Source: Gammaproteobacteria bacterium (GTDB lineage Bacteria; Pseudomonadota; Gammaproteobacteria; Pseudomonadales; Azotimanducaceae). Taken from it: a DNA stretch of 64,000 nucleotides. The translations under genes and the position numbers were made by a program. Below the pieces are notes generated by a model. That model did no database searches, was not told where the DNA came from, and saw nothing but the letters and a program-made list of their open reading frames with translations. This document shows, piece by piece, positions 1 to 8,900 of the stretch (position 1 is the stretch's first letter; every line of letters begins with the position of its first letter). The DNA is taken from the NCBI GenBank assembly GCA_009841635.1, contig VXLJ01000027.1, positions 1 to 64,000 of the forward strand, given 5' to 3'.

Positions 1-808
1 TCTTACCATGTCGAAGTTTGATAGATGATTCCAAGGAAAATAAAACAATACGGAAGTCAGTTCACATATCATTCAAAATTCCGTAAATGACAATGGATCA
101 TACTTGGATTATTAACTATGCAATATAAAGTTTCACTCAAATTCCATACGATAGGCTCGAACGTAAGCAAATCAAAACGACTAACTTAGAGTGGTCCGAA
201 GAGCTAGGGTTGCTTTCTTGGACGGAAATACAATGTTTAAAAGTGAATTGACAAAACTATGTTAACGAACAAACAGAATTACATAGATTTTTTAAATTCA
301 GATTATTCGGTCAATGAAAAACTATATTTCAAGACTGCGAGCAATACTTTAAACACTCATAATGCATCCACAAAGAGAGTCGAGGGCTTAGCTCGGTTTT
401 ACCCAACCTACTTGATTAGAGAATGCGCGCGAAGCAACATAGGATTCAAATAGGTCCCGAACTCTTTAGTTGGACCCACGACGTGCCTCTAGTTCGCCAT
501 TCGATCATGTTTAGCGTTGCGCGTGACATGTCGAACGCTACGAGACTCATGAAATAGAGTTGCGTATGCAATCGCAGTTGGTTGTACCACGTTTCGATCC
601 ACCAAGCCACATGACCTTACATGGCGGTGCGCGTGGGTCGAGTCAGTTTCGAGACGCACTCGATCTTCAAGCATGTCATATAAACCGCGTCCTGCGAATT
701 CCAATATGATTTTCCGCAGGAAAACGTCAACTTTAGCGGCGTAGCATGCAAAGGCAGGATGATTTGCAGGTTGCGCTAAATCGAACGACGAACAAGGCGT
801 AATTCAAC
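1..808. other. Long non-coding or unassigned left flank
   Basis: No convincing gene is seen. The first 480 bases are clearly AT-rich and hold only a 64-codon open frame at 259-453 of low-complexity composition with no recognisable motif. From about 480 the base composition becomes more like the rest of the window, with only a 71-codon minus-strand frame at 489-704. All frames running in from the left edge stop within about 90 bases, so no partial gene enters there. The right end must hold the promoter of the sterol operon, and an inverted repeat lies at 710-724. The abrupt composition change could mark an old insertion or deletion boundary next to the sterol genes. Confidence 0.5.
710..724. 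promoter_or_regulatory. Perfect inverted repeat upstream of sterol operon
   Basis: TTTTCC, three bases, GGAAAA: a perfect 6-base inverted repeat about 85 bases before the first sterol gene. It could be a regulator's operator or a small hairpin in the leader. Nothing in the window shows which protein would bind it. Confidence 0.3.
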
Positions 809-1924
809 ATGACCAGTAGTTCTGATTATCCAGTTTTGGTTACGGGTGCAGCTGGGCATGTAGGCGCTAATTTAGTACGCCGTTTGCTTGAGGACGGCGT
901 TCGAGTTAGGGTACTAGTAAGGCCGGAGAACAGGAACGAAGCGCTAGAAGGTCTTGATGTTGAGCGCGCCTATGCAGATATAACGGACCTAGACGCGACC
1001 AGAGATGCACTGGTAGGATGTCAAAACGTTTACCACTGCGCAGCAAAAGTGTCAACGATTGACGGCGATGCTAAGCATCGCCGTGAGATTTACGACTGCA
1101 ATGTCATCGGGACTCGTAACGTTTTGCAAGCTGCCCGTGACACCAATGCCGGACGTGTGGTGGTTACAGGCTCTTTCAGCGCAGTCGGCTACGATCTCGA
1201 CGATCCTTCCAGACCTAGCGACGAGACGATGCAGTTCTATCCGATGGTGCGCACCATGCCGTATGAACGAAGCAAGATGCTTGTCGAACATGAGTGTCTA
1301 CGTGCCGTTGCCGCAGGTCAGGACGTTGTGATTGCGACTTGCTGCGCTGTGGTTGGTGGTGCTGACTATGTGCCATCCCGCTTAGGCCGGACGATGTGTG
1401 ATTACACGAACGGGAAGCTACGTGCATACGTCGATGGGGGTTTTGCGTTCGTCGCCGCCCGTGATATCGTAAATGGTCATTTGTTGTGTATGCAACATGG
1501 TCGCACTGGCGAAAAGTACATATTCGCAACCGAGTATAAGACAATTTCTGACATCCTTGACCTATACGAAGAAGTATCCGGCGTGCCTCGTCCTAACCGT
1601 AAATTTCCGGCCCCAATCATGTACGCTTTTGCAGAATTAGCGAGTTTTTACTTGAGCAGATTCCATCCGGATTTTCCGCAACGTTTTACGCCAGGGGCTA
1701 TTCGGTTACTCAAATTGTGTCGTCATGCGAACATTGAAAAAGCGCGGAATGAGCTCGGCTATGAACCAACCAGCATCCGTCAGGCCGTTCAAGAAGCCTA
1801 TGCGTTCCACTACGCACGCAATGCCATCAAGAACCCTAACGCAAAACGCCCAACCGACGAATTCCTACATCCTCCTATTAGCGGTGCGGATGCCTCGCCA
1901 GCAGAAGTGAGAGCGCGTAGTTGA
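809..1924 (+). CDS. sdmB: NAD(P)-dependent sterol-4-carboxylate 3-dehydrogenase-like protein (SdmB-like)
   Basis: Extended short-chain dehydrogenase of the 3beta-HSD/epimerase group, 371 residues. It has an N-terminal nucleotide-binding loop TGAAGHVG (residues 12-19) and a catalytic YERSK (Tyr152, Lys156) with serines at 122-124. In Methylococcus capsulatus the related SdmB works with the Rieske oxygenase SdmA to remove C-4 methyl groups of sterols: the oxidised methyl is lost as CO2 while the 3-hydroxyl becomes a ketone. The same role is inferred here because the next gene is an SdmA-like oxygenase, overlapping by four bases, and CYP51 and the cyclase follow. The ATG at 809 has AAGG about 11 bases upstream. 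The residues after about 330 are polar and poorly conserved. The family is certain; the substrate is inferred from context. Confidence 0.82.
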   Translation: MTSSSDYPVLVTGAAGHVGANLVRRLLEDGVRVRVLVRPENRNEALEGLDVERAYADITDLDATRDALVGCQNVYHCAAKVSTIDGDAKHRREIYDCNVIGTRNVLQAARDTNAGRVVVTGSFSAVGYDLDDPSRPSDETMQFYPMVRTMPYERSKMLVEHECLRAVAAGQDVVIATCCAVVGGADYVPSRLGRTMCDYTNGKLRAYVDGGFAFVAARDIVNGHLLCMQHGRTGEKYIFATEYKTISDILDLYEEVSGVPRPNRKFPAPIMYAFAELASFYLSRFHPDFPQRFTPGAIRLLKLCRHANIEKARNELGYEPTSIRQAVQEAYAFHYARNAIKNPNAKRPTDEFLHPPISGADASPAEVRARS

Positions 1925-3027
1925 CCATGTCAGCAGAAAACGGGACGCCCCCTTCTTTTGAAAACGCGGAACGACTGCGCCAGCAAGCGCGAGCGGCAGG
2001 ATTAGACCCGAATTACTGGTATGCCGTAGCAGAGTCACGAGACATAAAACCTGAAACGGTAACTGAGGTTATTTTTTGGAAGCGATCCATCGCCTTGTTT
2101 CGTACAAAAGACGGCTCACTCAGTGCAGTCGAAAATAAGTGCGCGCACCGACAAATCAAACTCTCGTTGGGCGACGTTCAAGGGTGTCGTCTCGTTTGCG
2201 CGTATCACGGTTGGCAATACGACCAAGATGGTAAAGTCGTCGAGATTCCACACGATCGATACGGACGGGGATTTCCCAGACTGGCACTCAACACCTACCC
2301 TGTCAAGGAACGTTACGGGCTCGTGTGGATCTTTCCAGGTGACGCGGAACTGGCCGACACTAAAGCAATACCTGATATTCCAGAGCTAGAAGGCCCACGA
2401 CCTTGGGCGTGCGTACCACTGGTATTCACGTGGCAAGCGCATCACTCGATGGTCATTGACAATGTAAGCGATTTCACGCACGCGCACCTTCATCGACGTT
2501 ATAAGCCATTTGAAGGTGCTGCTTTGACCAGATGCGAAACAATCGACGATAACGTGCACGTCGCGTACGACTCGAAAGTAGGTCGTGGTCGAATTTCAGG
2601 ACATTTCGTCGAGCACGACAGCATCGACACAAGCCACATTGAGCTATGCTACGAGTATCCATACCAATGGTCGAACACAGACGATGCAATCAAACACTGG
2701 TTATTTGTCCTCCCAATTGACGAACGTACGACACGCGTGTTCTTTCTGTTTTACTTTAGATCTTTGAAAGTCCCATGGTTGCCATTGCGTTTTCCTCGTT
2801 TTGCGATGAAAGCAGTCATGGGTATCTCAAATCGGCTTCTGATTGCCCCACTTCTCGATCAGGACCGCTTCGCGGTTGAAGCTGAACAAGATGGGTATGA
2901 ACGTCACTGGGATGCGCCACCAGTAGAACTAAACCCGGCCGTGCAGGCTTTTCAAAGCGTGACAGTTAGGAAGTGGCGCGAGTGTCTAGAACGGGACGAG
3001 CCTGACATTCTGACCAAAAGTCATTGA
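1921..3027 (+). CDS. sdmA: Rieske non-heme iron oxygenase, sterol C-4 demethylase-like (SdmA-like)
   Basis: Rieske oxygenase alpha subunit of 368 residues. The [2Fe-2S] ligands are C74-x-H76 and C93-x2-H96. The mononuclear iron site is seen as N181, D184, H187 and H191, with a later acidic ligand in LLDQDRFAVE (about 313-322). The His pair is spaced one residue closer than the usual D-x2-H-x4-H, which deserves checking by alignment. The group includes KshA and the cholesterol 7-desaturase DAF-36/Neverland, but the partner sdmB and the operon favour oxidation of the sterol C-4 methyl, as in Methylococcus capsulatus SdmA. No ferredoxin or reductase is encoded nearby, so electrons come from elsewhere. 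The start is TTG 1921, overlapping the sdmB TGA, or ATG 1927. Confidence 0.82.
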   Translation: MTMSAENGTPPSFENAERLRQQARAAGLDPNYWYAVAESRDIKPETVTEVIFWKRSIALFRTKDGSLSAVENKCAHRQIKLSLGDVQGCRLVCAYHGWQYDQDGKVVEIPHDRYGRGFPRLALNTYPVKERYGLVWIFPGDAELADTKAIPDIPELEGPRPWACVPLVFTWQAHHSMVIDNVSDFTHAHLHRRYKPFEGAALTRCETIDDNVHVAYDSKVGRGRISGHFVEHDSIDTSHIELCYEYPYQWSNTDDAIKHWLFVLPIDERTTRVFFLFYFRSLKVPWLPLRFPRFAMKAVMGISNRLLIAPLLDQDRFAVEAEQDGYERHWDAPPVELNPAVQAFQSVTVRKWRECLERDEPDILTKSH

Positions 3028-3031
3028 AACA

Positions 3032-4105
3032 TTGACCGTGCCAACTGCACCTGCTCTGCTAGAAGCAATGGTGCTCACGCTTGGTTTCATAGTTGTTCTT
3101 TTCATAGGATCAAAGTGGTTACCGGGCCGGCAGATTGCACAGGTCGATCAGGATGGCAACCAACGTAGTTGTCGTCTAAATGGGCTCGCGTTATTTCTAA
3201 GCGCCATGCTAGGCGTGGCGTTATTACAGTATTTGGGTTGGTTTACCTTAGCGTTCTTATATGAAAACTTCTTAGCGCTGTTGCTTCTTGCGAATGTCAT
3301 TGCTTTCGCATGGTCAGCGTGGCTTTATTGGCGCGGGTCGCGAGACAGAAACGCTCCAACGGGTTTCTGGCGAGGCTTCTTTTTCGGTCGCGAGCTCAAT
3401 CCAACGTCGTTTGGCGTCGATCTAAAACTCTTCAGCTATCGCCCATCTCTTATTGCTTTAGCTCTATTCAATATTTCATTTGCCGTAGTGCAAATTGATA
3501 TCTATGGCCAACTGAGCGTAGCCATGGTGCTCTATCAGTTGTTCACCTTTGCCTATATATTCAATTATTTTCAATTTGAGTACGGCATGATCCATACGTG
3601 GGACATCGTCAGCGAGCGTTTTGGCTGGATGCTGGTATGGGGTAACTTGGTGCTGGTCCCATTTTTTTACAGCATTACTGGTTGGGCGTTGGTGCACACG
3701 CAAGTCACACTGCCTTCATATGTCGTTGCGGGTCTAGTTGCCTTGTACGCATTTGGCTTTTGGCTATTCCGCGGCGCAAATGAGCAAAAACACCGCTTCA
3801 AGCTCAATCCTGCCATAAAAATCTGGGGCAGGCCGGCTGAAACACTAAATGGTCGTCTGCTGGTGTCCGGTTTCTGGGGCATTGGTCGGCACCTAAACTA
3901 CACAGGCGAAATTTGCGTCTACACGGCATTCATACTCACAGCTGGTTTCAATGCTTGGTTTCCGTTCCTTCTACTTGCATGGCTTATCGGCCTATTGGTG
4001 CACCGGTCGCGACGTGACGAGCGGCGTTGTCGCGAAAAGTACGGCGAACTGTGGACCCAATATACCAAGCGAGTGCGGTTCGCCATGATCCCGTACGTCT
4101 ATTGA
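3032..4105 (+). CDS. Sterol C-14 reductase, ERG4/ERG24 family
   Basis: Polytopic membrane protein of 357 residues with about eight to nine hydrophobic segments. It carries the ERG4/ERG24 signatures: GRELNPTSFGVDLKLF near residue 115, GFWGIGRHLNYTGEI near 287, and the C-terminal end with HRSRRDERRCREKYG and an aromatic-rich tail ending PYVY. These enzymes use NADPH to saturate a sterol nuclear double bond. Directly upstream of CYP51, whose product carries a delta14 bond, the likely activity is C-14 reduction; delta7 or C-24(28) reduction cannot be excluded from sequence alone. It probably starts at TTG 3032, four bases after sdmA, without a clear ribosome-binding site, suggesting translational coupling. 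The C-14 assignment rests on context. Confidence 0.8.
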   Translation: MTVPTAPALLEAMVLTLGFIVVLFIGSKWLPGRQIAQVDQDGNQRSCRLNGLALFLSAMLGVALLQYLGWFTLAFLYENFLALLLLANVIAFAWSAWLYWRGSRDRNAPTGFWRGFFFGRELNPTSFGVDLKLFSYRPSLIALALFNISFAVVQIDIYGQLSVAMVLYQLFTFAYIFNYFQFEYGMIHTWDIVSERFGWMLVWGNLVLVPFFYSITGWALVHTQVTLPSYVVAGLVALYAFGFWLFRGANEQKHRFKLNPAIKIWGRPAETLNGRLLVSGFWGIGRHLNYTGEICVYTAFILTAGFNAWFPFLLLAWLIGLLVHRSRRDERRCREKYGELWTQYTKRVRFAMIPYVY

Positions 4106-4116
4106 AAGCTGTGAAC

Positions 4117-5505
4117 ATGCCTAAGCGCGACGCAATACCTGATCATGCGTCGCAAACAAGCAGCATCCCGTTATTGGACGGGTGTTGGCCTGTACTCGGA
4201 CATTTACGCGAGTTTCAAAGGGACCCGGTAGCGATGCTTGCGAGAGGCGAACGCGCACATGGCGATTTATTTCGATTTCGGCTTGGTCCACGCGAATTCG
4301 CCTTATTCAGCGGTCTTGAAGCCCACGATGCCTATTTCGAAGCACCGGACGAGCAGCTTGACCCCAAATCAGTGTATCAATTCACTGTGCCCATATTTGG
4401 CCGTGGCGTTGCCTACGACGTCGCGCCAGGGCTCATGACTGAGCAATTAGGTTTTTTATTCCCAGCACTCCGTGAATCTGCGATGCGCCGCTTTGCCCGC
4501 ATCATGTTTGAAGAGACGAGCCTTTTTGCGGACAGCATGGGAAGCGAAGGTGAGCTAGATCTGCCAGTAGCCATGAATCAGTTAACCGTGAACATCGCAA
4601 GCCGCTGCTTTCTCGGTGAGGAAGTTAGACAAAACGTTGACAAAGGTTTTGCAGATGCTTATCACGAGCTACAAAACGGCATCAATACGATCGGATTCTT
4701 TTTTCCCCGCCTACCAATTGCCCCGCATCGACGGCGCGACGAGGCACGTCGAAAAATCACGGAGATCTTCAACACCATCATGACGCAGCGTCGTGCTTCG
4801 GGTCACGAAGCTGAAGATTTCATGCAAGCACTCATGCATGCTCGTTACAACGATGGCCGTGCTTTGTCCAACGATGAGATTACCGGTATCCTCGTAACCA
4901 CGCTGTTCGCCGGACAGCACACTAGCGCGGTACTTGCGACCTGGACAGGTCTTGAACTGCTTCAAGCACCAGCATATCTCCAACGCGTGCGGCAGGAACT
5001 CAGCGCAATTTATGACGAGTCTGGTGAGATGACTTTTGCTGCTCTTAAGCAGCAACCAACCATAGAAAACGCAGTTCGCGAGTGTGAGAGATTGCACCCA
5101 CCGCTCATCCTGCTCATTCGTAAAGTGGTAGAACCGCTGCGTTATCGAGACCACATCGTCCCCGCCAATACGATGGCCGTCGTATCACCAGCTGTCTCGC
5201 ATCGGCTGCCACAGGTGTTCGCAGATCCTGAGACCTTCAACCCTGACCGATTCGCACCTCCAGAACCTGAAGACAAGCAACACCAATACGCGCTTGTAGG
5301 TTTCGGCGGTGGTAAGCACCGCTGCATGGGTAAGAACTTCGCGATATTGCAGATAAAAGCCCTATGGAGTGTGCTGCTCGATCGATTCGACTTTCAACGT
5401 GTTGGTTCTTTTCCTCCACCGAATTACGGTAGCTGGGTCACGGGACCAAGGCAGCCATGTCGATTGCGCTACCAGCGTCGCACCGAGCCAAACGTCATAA
5501 GTTGA
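4117..5505 (+). CDS. cyp51: Sterol 14alpha-demethylase, cytochrome P450 CYP51
   Basis: Soluble-looking P450 of 462 residues from ATG 4117, with no N-terminal membrane anchor, as in other bacterial CYP51s. Both CYP51 diagnostics are present: the B'-C region YQFTVPIFGRGVAYD (residues 87-101) and the I-helix FAGQHTS (264-270), where the His replaces the usual P450 acid. The K-helix ECER (322-325) and heme loop FGGGKHRCMG (Cys403) are intact. It removes the 14alpha-methyl of lanosterol-type sterols in three oxidations, leaving the delta14 bond for the reductase encoded upstream. The open frame extends upstream to 4027 inside the reductase gene, but TTG 4102, GTG 4111 and ATG 4117 are the plausible starts; ATG is chosen. 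It overlaps the next gene by 49 bases. Confidence 0.9.
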   Translation: MPKRDAIPDHASQTSSIPLLDGCWPVLGHLREFQRDPVAMLARGERAHGDLFRFRLGPREFALFSGLEAHDAYFEAPDEQLDPKSVYQFTVPIFGRGVAYDVAPGLMTEQLGFLFPALRESAMRRFARIMFEETSLFADSMGSEGELDLPVAMNQLTVNIASRCFLGEEVRQNVDKGFADAYHELQNGINTIGFFFPRLPIAPHRRRDEARRKITEIFNTIMTQRRASGHEAEDFMQALMHARYNDGRALSNDEITGILVTTLFAGQHTSAVLATWTGLELLQAPAYLQRVRQELSAIYDESGEMTFAALKQQPTIENAVRECERLHPPLILLIRKVVEPLRYRDHIVPANTMAVVSPAVSHRLPQVFADPETFNPDRFAPPEPEDKQHQYALVGFGGGKHRCMGKNFAILQIKALWSVLLDRFDFQRVGSFPPPNYGSWVTGPRQPCRLRYQRRTEPNVIS

Positions 5506-8500
5506 ACGTCGCTCTAGCCAAGCAGTACGACCTTGCCGTCATAGGCGCCGGTCCAGTTGGTAGTTTGTGTGCACTCGCGCACGCCCGACGTGGGGCGCGG
5601 GTCGCGCTGCTTGGCGGTAACCCCAAAGCGTCAACTCGGCTAGCGGGGGAATGGTTGCATCCCATCGCGGCAACGGCGCTACGCGACGTCGGCATCGATC
5701 TAGAAGGTCGTACTCACAGTAGCGTCGGCAACGGCTTCCTAGTCTTCCCTGAGGACGGCACTGAGCCGATTGAACTACGGTACCCACACGGTGCTCGTGG
5801 TCTAGCATGTGAACACGCGATGCTGGTCAATACGCTTCAAGATGCAGTGGGCAAGGAAGCCAGCCTTGATTTCTATCAAGCCGCTCGCGCCCTCACAGTA
5901 GAAGAAGATCACGTTCTATTCCGGACTGACGGCGTCGATCGGCAATTGACGGCTGAACGAATTGTGGGCGCAGACGGTCGCGGCTCCATTGTTCGCCGCT
6001 CGCTTGGCTTACCTCAGGAACGGGTCACGTGCTCACGCATGGTAGGTTGCGTTGTCGAAGGTACGAGCCTGCCACAAGACGGCTATGGACATGTTGTGCT
6101 AGGCGGACCAGGACCAATCCTGATGTTCAATCTCGGTACGCAACGCGTACGCATCATCGTCGACGTGCCGCTTGATCACTGGGCGCCACGAGATCGCTTA
6201 GCGATGCTTGTAGAGGCCTACGCCGCATTGCTGCCTGAACCTGTTCGATCGTCGTTCGTGGCCACCTTGCGTGCAGGCAACTTTCAAGCCGCGGGTAATG
6301 AGTTGCAACCGCGCCTAACGTACGGAAATACCCGTCGCGTACTGATCGGGGACGCGGCTGGCCACTACCATCCCCTAACCGCGATCGGCATGACCCTTGG
6401 ATTTGGCGACGCGTTAGCCCTCGCTGAATCCAACGATTTCGAGAGCTTTAAAGCCAGGCGTTTAGAAGATATCCGCGCGCCAGAGATCCTCGCGCTTGGA
6501 CTCTACGAAGTGTTTGCTGACCAGCGACCCGAAGCGGCCGCGTTACGGCAAGCGATCTATCGTGGCTGGCGCACAAAGCCGACCCTACGCGAGCGCACGA
6601 TGAACTTTCTCTCTGGCGAAGATAAGTCGGTTCGCAGGCTTGCGCTGACATTTTTTTCGACCATGGTGAAAGCCATTTATGGCGTCAAGGAACCAGCGAT
6701 GAGCCATCCATCAGGAAATATCGCCCGTGCCTTAGCGCATCGGGTCACTGGATTCATTCGCAGTTATTTTTGGTTGCAGCGCTCAAATGCAACTGTGCTT
6801 GAGCGTTTAGCGAGTTTTCGTGGCCGGTTGCAGGGTGCGCTATTAACTTCCTTACCAAATCAAGCAACAGACCGCGGTCCAGGAGACCCTCTCAACGTAA
6901 TCGACACCAGTCAAGCTATTGCCCGCGCGACTGAATCACTGTTGTCTTTACAAAAGGATGACGGCAGTTGGGAAGGTGAAATGGTGTGGTGTCCGATGTT
7001 GTCTGCCCAATACGTCCTATTGAACCAAATCATGGGGCGGACCATAGATTCGCGACGGCAGCACTTGCTGTTGCGAAATTTTGAGCGTACTCGCCTTGGG
7101 GATGGCACTTGGGGTTTGCATAAGCACTCTCAGCCTTATCTGTTCGTGACCACCTTAGTCTATGTAGCGGCGCGACTACTTGACCTCAATCAGGATGACC
7201 CACTCATCTCCAGAGCGAAGAGTTTCATACGTGCAGAAGGCGTGCTTGGCATACCTTCATGGGGTAAGTTCTGGTTAGCGCTTCTAAATCTCTACGACTG
7301 GCGGGGTCTTAATCCCGTATTGCCTGAGCTTTGGTTGTTGCCCCGTGAGTTGCTCTTACACCCTTCAAATTGGTATTGCCATACACGTCTGATCTATATG
7401 GCAATGGCAACAGTGTCTTCTCATAAGTTTCAAGTGCCTGTGACGAAAGTCATTGCGGAACTGCGTAGAGAGCTATATACGCCGGACTTCGAGACTGTGG
7501 ACTTCACCGCATGCCACGGTCAGCTTCGCGAAGGCGATCTGTTTGCTCGGCCTTCGCGTCGGTTGCGCATGGCCTATTGGTTCACCCGCGTCTACGAGCG
7601 CTTTCACAACAAAAATCTGCGCGCACGAAGCGTCGCGAAGCTGACTGACCATATTCGTTGGGAGCTAGCAAGTTCTAGCTACACGAGTATTTCGCCAGTT
7701 AGCGGCTTTCTGAACATCCTGGCACTTTACCTCGAGAATCCCAACGACGAAGACTGCAGCAAAGCAGAAGCAAAACTTGTCGATTGGATGTGGGAAGATG
7801 AGCACGATGGTACCCGCGTTACGGGTGCTCGCAGCGCATCCTGGGACACAGGTTTCGCACTTCAAGCACTCGCGAGCGTGCGTGAGCAAGCGGGTGTTCA
7901 GAACGCGCTAAAAGCAGGTGCGCAATTTTTGCAAAGCCAGCAAATTCCCCACAGCTTTGAAGGATTCCAGCATGCATATCGAAACGACCCCAATGGTGGT
8001 TGGTGCTTTGCGGGTGTATGGCATGGTTGGCCAGTCACGGACTGCACGGCTGAAGCCATACTGGGATTACTAGCAAATCAAAGCGATGAGATAAACCAAG
8101 AAGCATTGCGTGACGCTATCGATTTCATGTTGCGCGGACAAAATCGCGACGGTGGTTTTGGCAGCTATGAGTCGCGCCGCTCACGTTTCGATCTTGAATG
8201 GCTAAATCCCGCCGAAATGTTCGGCGAGTCGATGACGGAGCGATCTTATGTTGAGTGCACCGCCTCGTGCTTAGCTGCTTTAGCGGCCTGTGGTAAGCAA
8301 AACCCGACTCTGCTCGAACCAACCACTCGAGCAAACATGCATCGCGCGGAAGCCTGGCTGCGGCACACCCAGGCGAGCGACGGGTCATGGCGTGGTGTTT
8401 GGGGCGTGCAGTTCATCTACGGTACGTTTTTTGGCATTCGTGGACTCATCGCCGCTGGTGCTAGAACCAGCGATCCCGCCTTGCGTCAAGCTTGTCGCTG

Positions 8501-8849
8501 GTTGCTCGATCGCCAACACACCGACGGCGGTTGGGGGGAGCACCATAGCGGCAACATAAGTGGTCGCTACGTTCCTCACACCGAGAGTCAAGTTATTCAA
8601 ACGGCATGGGCACTGATTGCGTTGTTAGAAGCGGGCGAGACCAACTGGACAGCCATCACCGCCGGTGCTAAGTTCCTAATCGAAGCACAATATCCGGATG
8701 GCACCTGGCCTCGACAGGATATGGCAGGGGTGTTCTTTCGCACAGCGCTATTGGAATACGCGCTGTATCGTCAGTACTTTCCTTTGCATGCACTCGGTTT
8801 ATATGAGCAAAGACGCAGAGCACGTCTTGCCGAAATCGCACAACAATAG
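5457..8849 (+). CDS. Squalene epoxidase-oxidosqualene cyclase fusion protein
   Basis: One uninterrupted 1130-residue protein holding two consecutive sterol enzymes. Residues 25-410 are a flavoprotein squalene monooxygenase: FAD loop GAGPVGS (30-36), GADGRGS (171-177), GD motif GDAAGHYHPLTAIGMT (298-313) and a helical membrane-associated end (about 375-412) resembling squalene epoxidases. A basic, helix-prone linker covers about 413-478. Residues 480-1125 are a triterpene cyclase with repeated QxxDGxW-type motifs and the catalytic DCTAE (Asp862), typical of oxidosqualene cyclases and unlike the DxDD of squalene-hopene cyclases. Val860, two residues before Asp862, matches lanosterol synthases; His856 matches cycloartenol synthases. 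Predicted product: a lanosterol-type sterol from squalene. ATG 5457 has AAGG 6-7 bases upstream; a TTG at 5502 overlapping the CYP51 stop is an alternative. Confidence 0.92.
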   Translation: MSIALPASHRAKRHKLNVALAKQYDLAVIGAGPVGSLCALAHARRGARVALLGGNPKASTRLAGEWLHPIAATALRDVGIDLEGRTHSSVGNGFLVFPEDGTEPIELRYPHGARGLACEHAMLVNTLQDAVGKEASLDFYQAARALTVEEDHVLFRTDGVDRQLTAERIVGADGRGSIVRRSLGLPQERVTCSRMVGCVVEGTSLPQDGYGHVVLGGPGPILMFNLGTQRVRIIVDVPLDHWAPRDRLAMLVEAYAALLPEPVRSSFVATLRAGNFQAAGNELQPRLTYGNTRRVLIGDAAGHYHPLTAIGMTLGFGDALALAESNDFESFKARRLEDIRAPEILALGLYEVFADQRPEAAALRQAIYRGWRTKPTLRERTMNFLSGEDKSVRRLALTFFSTMVKAIYGVKEPAMSHPSGNIARALAHRVTGFIRSYFWLQRSNATVLERLASFRGRLQGALLTSLPNQATDRGPGDPLNVIDTSQAIARATESLLSLQKDDGSWEGEMVWCPMLSAQYVLLNQIMGRTIDSRRQHLLLRNFERTRLGDGTWGLHKHSQPYLFVTTLVYVAARLLDLNQDDPLISRAKSFIRAEGVLGIPSWGKFWLALLNLYDWRGLNPVLPELWLLPRELLLHPSNWYCHTRLIYMAMATVSSHKFQVPVTKVIAELRRELYTPDFETVDFTACHGQLREGDLFARPSRRLRMAYWFTRVYERFHNKNLRARSVAKLTDHIRWELASSSYTSISPVSGFLNILALYLENPNDEDCSKAEAKLVDWMWEDEHDGTRVTGARSASWDTGFALQALASVREQAGVQNALKAGAQFLQSQQIPHSFEGFQHAYRNDPNGGWCFAGVWHGWPVTDCTAEAILGLLANQSDEINQEALRDAIDFMLRGQNRDGGFGSYESRRSRFDLEWLNPAEMFGESMTERSYVECTASCLAALAACGKQNPTLLEPTTRANMHRAEAWLRHTQASDGSWRGVWGVQFIYGTFFGIRGLIAAGARTSDPALRQACRWLLDRQHTDGGWGEHHSGNISGRYVPHTESQVIQTAWALIALLEAGETNWTAITAGAKFLIEAQYPDGTWPRQDMAGVFFRTALLEYALYRQYFPLHALGLYEQRRRARLAEIAQQ

Positions 8850-8900
8850 AAATAAAGTGACTAACGCTTTCAACGTGCGAGATTGCCTACGACGTCGTCA

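Noticed and set aside
259..453. 64-codon plus-strand ORF in the AT-rich flank
   Set aside because: Low-complexity composition, no motif and no ribosome-binding site; not supported as a gene.
489..704. 71-codon minus-strand ORF upstream of sdmB
   Set aside because: No family resemblance and an odd His/Arg-rich composition; likely chance.
4027..4116. Upstream extension of CYP51 to 4027
   Set aside because: Lies within the reductase gene and encodes basic residues not seen in CYP51 proteins; later starts fit better.
5457..8849. Squalene-hopene cyclase domain
   Set aside because: The catalytic motif is DCTAE with a single Asp rather than DxDDTA, and an epoxidase domain precedes it.
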